Assembly (NCBI GenBank): GCA_022843175.1
Contig: JALHOE010000028.1
Span: 12,720 to 61,499, forward strand
Length of the DNA: 48,780 bases
Direction: 5' to 3'
Source: Deltaproteobacteria bacterium
Lineage (GTDB): Bacteria; Myxococcota_A; Polyangia; Polyangiales; JADJMO01
Below the pieces are notes generated by a model. It saw only the letters and a program-made list of their open reading frames with translations, had not been told where the DNA came from and made no database searches. Below, piece by piece: positions 44,093 to 48,780 of the stretch. The translations under genes were made by a program, and so were the position numbers. Position 1 is the first letter of the stretch. Every line of letters begins with the position of its first letter.

Positions 44093-44890
44093 ATGCGGTC
44101 GGTCGCGGCCGTCCTGGCTGCCGTGATTCTGGGGACGTCGCTGTCGATGACGGTGGCGCATGCGGATCGTCCCGACTCCGGCCAGGGCGCGCCCGAGCCC
44201 ACGCCCACGCCCACGCCGGTTCCGACGCCCACGCCCACGCCCACACCCACGCCGATCCCTACGCCACCGCCCGTGGTGATCGCGCCGACGGTGAACGCGG
44301 GCAGCACGGTGGTCGTGAACAACCCACCGCCCTTCGGCGGCGGCGACCCGAACGTGGTCACGCCGGGCAGCGTGCCCGTCGTGGTGCGAAACCCGATCGC
44401 GACCGAGCACCGCTTGCTCACCGTCGACGGGACGATCCTCGGCTCGTGCCCCGGCAACTGCACCTTCAAGGTGCCGCCGGGCACCTACTACCTCGAGTCC
44501 TCGGACACCGACGAGCACCGCAGCGGCAAGAAGAAGATCGTCGTCACCGGCCCCACCCTCGTCGACGTGTCGCCCGGCTCGAAGTCGCAGCGCACGACCG
44601 GCCTCATCCTCGGCGGCGTCGGCGCCGCGCTGTTCTTCGTCGGGTTCTTCGGCACGGTGCTCGTCGCCGCGAGCAACCCGAGCGACTTCGAGTGCCGCAA
44701 CTACGGCGAGTGCGAGTCCACGAGCGTCGTCCCCTACGTGATCGCGCTCGTCGCGGGCGTCGCCGGCACCACGACCGGCTTCGTCATGTTCGGTACCTCG
44801 GGCACCAAGATGAAGGCGAGCAGCTACGCCCCCGCTGCGGTTGGGGTTGCGCCCATGAAGAATGGGCTCGGGTTCACGGTCGCGTTTTGA
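44093..44890 (+). CDS. Exported Pro/Thr-linker protein with two C-terminal membrane spans
   Basis: 265 residues from ATG 44093, chosen because a signal peptide follows at once (MRSVAAVLAAVILGTSLSM...AHA). An in-frame ATG at 44078 would add five residues. A PTPTPTP linker (44198-44272) leads to a PEGA-like beta region (GSCPGNCTFKVPPGTYYLES), then two spans (GLILGGVGAALFFVGFFGTVL and VVPYVIALVAGVAGTTTGFVM). Layout is like that of the protein at 41389: exported beta domain plus two spans. An inverted repeat GGAAG/CTTCC lies just before the start and may affect translation. Function unknown. Confidence 0.75.
   Translation: MRSVAAVLAAVILGTSLSMTVAHADRPDSGQGAPEPTPTPTPVPTPTPTPTPTPIPTPPPVVIAPTVNAGSTVVVNNPPPFGGGDPNVVTPGSVPVVVRNPIATEHRLLTVDGTILGSCPGNCTFKVPPGTYYLESSDTDEHRSGKKKIVVTGPTLVDVSPGSKSQRTTGLILGGVGAALFFVGFFGTVLVAASNPSDFECRNYGECESTSVVPYVIALVAGVAGTTTGFVMFGTSGTKMKASSYAPAAVGVAPMKNGLGFTVAF
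44198..44272 (+). repeat. Pro-Thr coding repeat (CCCACG units)
   Basis: A degenerate CCCACG hexamer array within the 44093 gene encodes the PTPTPTP linker, with Val and Ile breaks. Length variation between strains would be expected by slippage. Confidence 0.8.
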
Positions 44891-44900
44891 ATATTTGAGT

Positions 44901-44954
44901 CTAGGCGCTCGCTTACGCGCGCGCCTGGTTTGGGCGCTCGTGACGCGCGCGCCG
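44901..44954. repeat. Dispersed palindromic (REP-like) repeat, two tandem copies B and C
   Basis: Copy B (44901-44926) matches 151-176 on the opposite strand at 25 of 26 positions. Copy C (about 44931-44954) has the same GGCGC/GCGCC arms but a two-base shorter centre. Both lie between the convergent stops at 44890 and 44963. Each can fold as a hairpin, so they may act as a bidirectional terminator. Confidence 0.7.
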
Positions 44955-44962
44955 GAGCGACG

Positions 44963-46126
44963 TCAGGTGAGGGCGAGGCGCTCGGGGAGGCGGAACTCCG
45001 CGGTCGCGCCGGCGAGGCCGAGCTCGACGACCTGGTCCCAGTACTTCATGCCGGTGACGTAGGCCGTGCGGTCCGCCCACGACGAGCGGATGCGCACGTT
45101 CTCTGCCGCGGTGACGATCGCGCGCATCGTCGGGACCGCGTAGCGGAACGCGTTGCGCGGGATCGCGAGCTTGTCGGCGAGCTCGTCGCCGATGAGGCTC
45201 CGCGAGACGCCGTAGCCGAACTGCACCTGCTTCTCGGCCAGCGCTCTCTGCCGCTCGGTCTTCGCCATGTGGAGCGGGTGCTCGAACAGCGCTTTGACGA
45301 GCGCGCGCGAGTCGTCGTCGGGCTCGCCCATCGTGCGCTCGATGAGGCGCGCGAGCGGCATCGCGTCGAACTCCGACGTCGGGAGGATCTCGCGGTCGAC
45401 GCCGATCACCCGGCCGACGTACCGCCAGAGCGACATATAGCTCTCGGACTCCTCGCGCGAGATCTTCACGCCGAACTGGCGGAGCCCCTCGAGCACCGAG
45501 AGCGAGAAGAGGAGCGTCGTGCCGGCCATGTCGTGTTGGTTGACCGGCTTGCCCCACCTCGCCGAGTCCCACTTGTCCGAGTGGATCAGCATGCGGCGCA
45601 CCTGCGCGTGCATCAGCCGGACCTTCACCGTGATCTGGAAGCCGTCGGAGAAGCGGCGCATGCCGCCGGGGCGACAGACCGCCTGCACGAAGCGCGCGGT
45701 CTCGTTGAGGCGGCGCGACGCGCTCTCGACGAGGCGACCGGAGAAGACCAGCGGCTTGTTGCCGCCGGGCGACGCGTAGCCGACGACGAGCGACTGGGTA
45801 CCGAGGCAGATGCCGCCGAGCACGCCGACCCGCATCAGGAGCGCGCCGCCGCGATCGAGCGCGGCGTCGTCGACCCACGGCGGCACCGCGTCGAGCTCCG
45901 CGAACAGCGCGCGGAACGACTCCGGCGCGTCGGGCACCGCGGAGATGCCGTGCGACAGCGCGTGCTCGAGCATCTTCCAGCCGCGCCCGGGGAGCTCGCC
46001 GATCGACTCGACGACCGCGTCGGCCAACGGATCGACCTCGTTGAGGAACGGCGCGAGGCGGTCGACGCGCGCGCCGAACTCCCTCCGGGCGGCTGCGAGG
46101 TTGGAATAGCGCGTGGGGAAACCCAT
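44963..46126 (-). CDS. Latex-clearing-protein/MpaB-like oxygenase (DUF2236)
   Basis: 387 residues from ATG 46126 with no signal peptide. The central helical core holds ITVKVRLMHAQVRRMLI and NQHDMAGTTLLFSLSVLEGL, the region that in latex clearing protein contributes the haem-binding His and the active-site Arg/Thr. An acidic pair near the C-terminus and KQVQFGYGVSR are also family-like. Family members include rubber oxygenase and the fungal MpaB group; most bacterial ones have unknown substrates, probably polyprenoid lipids or terpenoids. It diverges from the VWA gene across 55 bases and converges on the 44093 gene across the palindromic repeats. Confidence 0.82.
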   Translation of the reverse strand: MGFPTRYSNLAAARREFGARVDRLAPFLNEVDPLADAVVESIGELPGRGWKMLEHALSHGISAVPDAPESFRALFAELDAVPPWVDDAALDRGGALLMRVGVLGGICLGTQSLVVGYASPGGNKPLVFSGRLVESASRRLNETARFVQAVCRPGGMRRFSDGFQITVKVRLMHAQVRRMLIHSDKWDSARWGKPVNQHDMAGTTLLFSLSVLEGLRQFGVKISREESESYMSLWRYVGRVIGVDREILPTSEFDAMPLARLIERTMGEPDDDSRALVKALFEHPLHMAKTERQRALAEKQVQFGYGVSRSLIGDELADKLAIPRNAFRYAVPTMRAIVTAAENVRIRSSWADRTAYVTGMKYWDQVVELGLAGATAEFRLPERLALT

Positions 46127-46181
46127 AACCGTGGATCTTGAGGTCTTCGGGGCCGGTCGACCACTGCTAACCTCCGGGCCG

Positions 46182-48239
46182 ATGGGCTCGCTCGGGCTGC
46201 TCCTGCCGAAAGCGCTGTGGCTCGCTGCCGCCGCGCTGCCGCTCGTGCTGCTCTACGTGCTCAAGACGCGTCGGCAGCGGGTCCGGGTCGCGAGCGCGGC
46301 CATGTTCGATCTGGCGCGCCGCGAGGCCACCGCGCGCGATCCGTGGAAGCGGCTCACGCCCGAGGTCGCGCTCTTGCTCCAGCTCCTCGCGCTGATCCTG
46401 CTCGCGTTCGCGTTCGCCCGGCCGGTGTCGAAGGGCGCAGCGTACGACGCCGACGCCGTGGTGATCGTGATCGACCGCTCCGCCTCGCTCGGCACCCGGG
46501 TCAAACCCATCGTCACCGACAAGAAGGGCACCTCGCCCACGCGCATGACCCGCGTCAAAGAGGCCGCCACCAAGCTCGTCGAGGACGTCGGGATCGGCGC
46601 CGAGGTGGCGGTGGTGGTCGCGGGGCGCGACGCGCACGTCGTCACGCCGCTCGCCCGCGGGGCCAAGGGCGCCAAGGCGTCGATCGCCGCGATCGAGCCG
46701 GGGCTGATCGAGGGCGATCTCCAGGCGTCGCTCGACGTCGCGCGCGATCTGTTGCGCGGTCGCGCCGGTCGCCGACGCGTCGTCCTCTTCACCGACGGCG
46801 CGCTCGCCCGCACCCCCACCTGGCTCGACGAAGAGGGCGGCGCGCAGCTCGACGTTCAGGTGGTCGATCTCGTGCGCCCGGGCGAGCCCCCGCGCGAGGG
46901 AAACATCGGCATCGTCCGCCTCGACATCCGCCGCGGCGCGACGGTCACCGCCGGCGATCGGGTCGAGGTCGGCGTGGTGCTCGCTGCGTACGGCGCCCCG
47001 GCCGACGGCCGCGCGCGGTTCGTCACGCTTCGCCGGATCGACCGCGCCACCGCCCTCGACGCGCAGAAGCTCGAGATCGGCGCGTCCAACCGCGCCGCCG
47101 TCACCCTCGGCTTCTCCCCCGCGGCCGACGGGAGCGACGAGCTCGCGACGCTGGTCGTCGAGCTCTCGCCGAACGACGCGCTCTCGCTCGACGACTCGGC
47201 GCAGGTGGTGGTGCCGCCGCCGCGCACGATGCCGGTGGTGCTCGGCTCGTTCGGCATCGGCGGCTCCACCTGGATCGCCAAGGCGCTCGCCGCCGATCCC
47301 GAGGTGAAGCTGCAGAAGACCACGCCGGACAAGCTGTTCCAGCTCGGCGTCGAGCCCTGGTCGCTGATCATCGTCGCCGACAGCTGCCCCTCCACCGCGC
47401 CGGGCGGCGGCGACGTGCTGGTCGTCAACCCGCCCCCCGGTCCGTGCGCGGGCCGCACCATCGGCGCGGCGGTCAGCGGCGCCGCGCTCCCGCCGATCAC
47501 CTCGTGGTCACCGAGCGATCCGCGCCTCCGCTACGTCGACCTCGAGGGCATCAAGCTCGGGCGCGTCGTGCCGATCGCGCCGTTCGGTGGCGACGCCACC
47601 AAGGGTGCCGCCGAGCTCGGGCCCGCGGCGTTGGTGCGCGCCGAGGGGCTCGCGGCGATGGCCGACGCGTCCACCCTCGATCGCACGATCACGATCTGGG
47701 GCTTCGACCCGGCCGACGGCGATCTCGCGCGCAAGGCGTCGTTCGTGCTCCTCGTGCGCGATGCGGTCGACATGGCGCGTTCGCGGCGCGATCGATCGTG
47801 GGCGCCGAGCACGCGCGCCGGCATCGCCGCGCGGATCGTCGCCGCCGCCGGCGCCAAGGAGATCGTCGTCAAGCGTCTGCCCGGCGGCGAGGTCGTCGCC
47901 ACGGCGCCGGTCCTCGAGGGCGTCGCCCTCATCGAGGGTCTCGATCGCGCGGGGCCCTATCAGCTCATCGGCGCGGCCACGGGCGCGCCGCTCACGGTGT
48001 CGCTCCTCTCCGAGCACGAGAGCGACGTCGAGCGGTTGGTCGAACCGCTGAGGCAGAAGGTCTCGGCCATGGGCACGGTGCCGACGGGCAAGCCGAATGA
48101 AGCCGCCGCTGTGCGCGCCCGCGCCGATCTGCGCTGGATCGTCGCAGCCGTCGCGGCGTTGTTCCTCGCCCTCGACGCGCTGTGGCTCACCCGTCGCGGC
48201 TCCCGCGCGGTCGCGCGGCTCTCGCGTCGCGCATCCTAG
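46182..48239 (+). CDS. BatA-like membrane protein with VWA domain
   Basis: 685 residues from ATG 46182. An N-terminal BatA region has two membrane spans (LWLAAAALPLVLLYVL and LLLQLLALILLAFAFA). The VWA domain starts VVIVIDRSASLG (MIDAS DxSxS) and contains VVLFTDGALA. A long beta-rich part follows and a C-terminal span (IVAAVAALFLALDALWL). The domain order is that of BatA/aerotolerance-type proteins that pair with MoxR and DUF58. Those partners lie about 8 kb upstream, so the cluster is split by unrelated genes. The ribosome site is weak. Confidence 0.9.
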   Translation: MGSLGLLLPKALWLAAAALPLVLLYVLKTRRQRVRVASAAMFDLARREATARDPWKRLTPEVALLLQLLALILLAFAFARPVSKGAAYDADAVVIVIDRSASLGTRVKPIVTDKKGTSPTRMTRVKEAATKLVEDVGIGAEVAVVVAGRDAHVVTPLARGAKGAKASIAAIEPGLIEGDLQASLDVARDLLRGRAGRRRVVLFTDGALARTPTWLDEEGGAQLDVQVVDLVRPGEPPREGNIGIVRLDIRRGATVTAGDRVEVGVVLAAYGAPADGRARFVTLRRIDRATALDAQKLEIGASNRAAVTLGFSPAADGSDELATLVVELSPNDALSLDDSAQVVVPPPRTMPVVLGSFGIGGSTWIAKALAADPEVKLQKTTPDKLFQLGVEPWSLIIVADSCPSTAPGGGDVLVVNPPPGPCAGRTIGAAVSGAALPPITSWSPSDPRLRYVDLEGIKLGRVVPIAPFGGDATKGAAELGPAALVRAEGLAAMADASTLDRTITIWGFDPADGDLARKASFVLLVRDAVDMARSRRDRSWAPSTRAGIAARIVAAAGAKEIVVKRLPGGEVVATAPVLEGVALIEGLDRAGPYQLIGAATGAPLTVSLLSEHESDVERLVEPLRQKVSAMGTVPTGKPNEAAAVRARADLRWIVAAVAALFLALDALWLTRRGSRAVARLSRRAS

Positions 48240-48316
48240 TCCTGGCTCCGTCACGTTGTGTTGAAAACGAGCCGCGCCTCGTCGCGCGGACGCGCCCGCG
48301 CTAGGTTTGCGCGCGC

Positions 48317-48780
48317 GTGAAGTCGTACTCCATCGCCGCTGGTCACCCGATCGTTCTCGCGATCGGGTTGACCGTGGCGTTGCTCGTCGCCATCCAGCTG
48401 TGGCGCAAGGACCTCGCGCTCTCGCGGTCGCGGCGCATCGCCGCGTCGATCCTGGCGTGGCTCGCGCTCGTGGCCGCGGTGCTCGCGGCGGCGGAGGTCG
48501 AGCTGATCCGCCCGGCCGATCGGATGACGGTCGTCGTCGCCTCCGATCGTTCGCGCTCGATCGATCTCGTGCCCAACGCCGAGGCCAAGCTCCGCGCCGA
48601 TCTCCTCGCGGCCGAGGGCAAGATGCTCAAGGACGATCGCCTCGGCGTCGTCCGCTTCGGCGCGAGCGCCGCGCTGTCGGAGCCGCTTCACGCCAAGGGC
48701 GAGGCGGGCACTCCGGTCGAGCCGACGATCGGCCGCGACGCGACCGACCTCGAGGCGGCGATCCGGCGCGCGGTCGACGA
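48317..48780 (+). CDS. Second VWA-type membrane protein, truncated by the window edge
   Basis: GTG 48317 opens a frame that stays open to the last base, giving at least 154 residues. Two N-terminal hydrophobic spans (PIVLAIGLTVALLVAIQLW and IAASILAWLALVAAVLAA) precede a VWA-like strand TVVVASDRSRSIDLV with the DxSxS metal motif, then LLAAEGKMLKDDRLGVVRFG. This matches the glutamine-amidotransferase-like/VWA protein that often follows a BatA-type gene. It is 77 bases downstream of the first VWA gene. The end and further domains lie outside the window. Confidence 0.82.
   Translation, partial: MKSYSIAAGHPIVLAIGLTVALLVAIQLWRKDLALSRSRRIAASILAWLALVAAVLAAAEVELIRPADRMTVVVASDRSRSIDLVPNAEAKLRADLLAAEGKMLKDDRLGVVRFGASAALSEPLHAKGEAGTPVEPTIGRDATDLEAAIRRAVD

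Overview
The window is about 48.8 kb of very GC-rich, densely packed DNA. The gene content suggests a soil or environmental myxobacterium (phylum Myxococcota, Polyangia-like). Pointers are many lipoproteins with low-complexity linkers (RCC1-repeat, Kazal-domain, beta-helix-like), a Ser/Thr kinase with an HRDCSPQN catalytic loop next to a TPR/PEGA-type protein, cytoplasmic multi-PAS/GAF histidine kinases, GTG/TTG starts and many 4-base start/stop overlaps. This assignment is inference; no rRNA, tRNA, CRISPR array or insertion sequence was seen.

Layout. 1-270: an 18-bp tandem repeat and hairpins. 271-2364: a frameshifted four-helix-bundle gene, a secreted protein, a PHB-depolymerase-like lipoprotein and a 44-residue membrane peptide. 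2361-8421: an acyl-CoA block with a MarR regulator, a beta-keto acid cleavage enzyme (BKACE) and an enoyl-CoA hydratase-like protein on the minus strand, and an acyl-CoA carboxylase on the plus strand. The marR and carboxylase starts carry near-identical palindromic blocks that abut the start codon, which suggests one regulon. A DUF481 outer-membrane protein and a beta-helix-like lipoprotein lie between. 8422-13516: a three-gene overlapping operon of a 984-residue PAS/GAF histidine kinase, a CheY-like regulator and a receiver-kinase hybrid. 13568-18233: an outer-membrane barrel with a TerB-like protein, an RsbR-like/histidine kinase fusion, a transglutaminase and a DUF2085 membrane protein.

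18321-30719: two paralogous proteins (18321-19037 and 28393-29025) share a helical N-terminal domain and a degenerate receiver; the first seems to start at ATT. Between them lie a minus-strand cluster (Crp/Fnr regulator, GH31 lipoprotein, FolB-SDR fusion, small lipoprotein), a large ArnT-like glycosyltransferase and a two-Kazal-domain lipoprotein. A membrane protein of unknown function and ttcA follow.

30773-48780: a MoxR / ABC transporter / DUF58 / VWA system. A MoxR ATPase, an inverted-repeat element, an HTH-like protein, a hotdog protein, a large membrane protein, ABC ATPase, ABC permease and DUF58 are nearly all start/stop coupled. RCC1 lipoprotein, diguanylate cyclase, kinase, TPR/PEGA and rubber-oxygenase-like genes then intervene before two BatA-like VWA membrane proteins, the second cut by the window edge. 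A 26-bp palindromic repeat occurs at both ends of the window.
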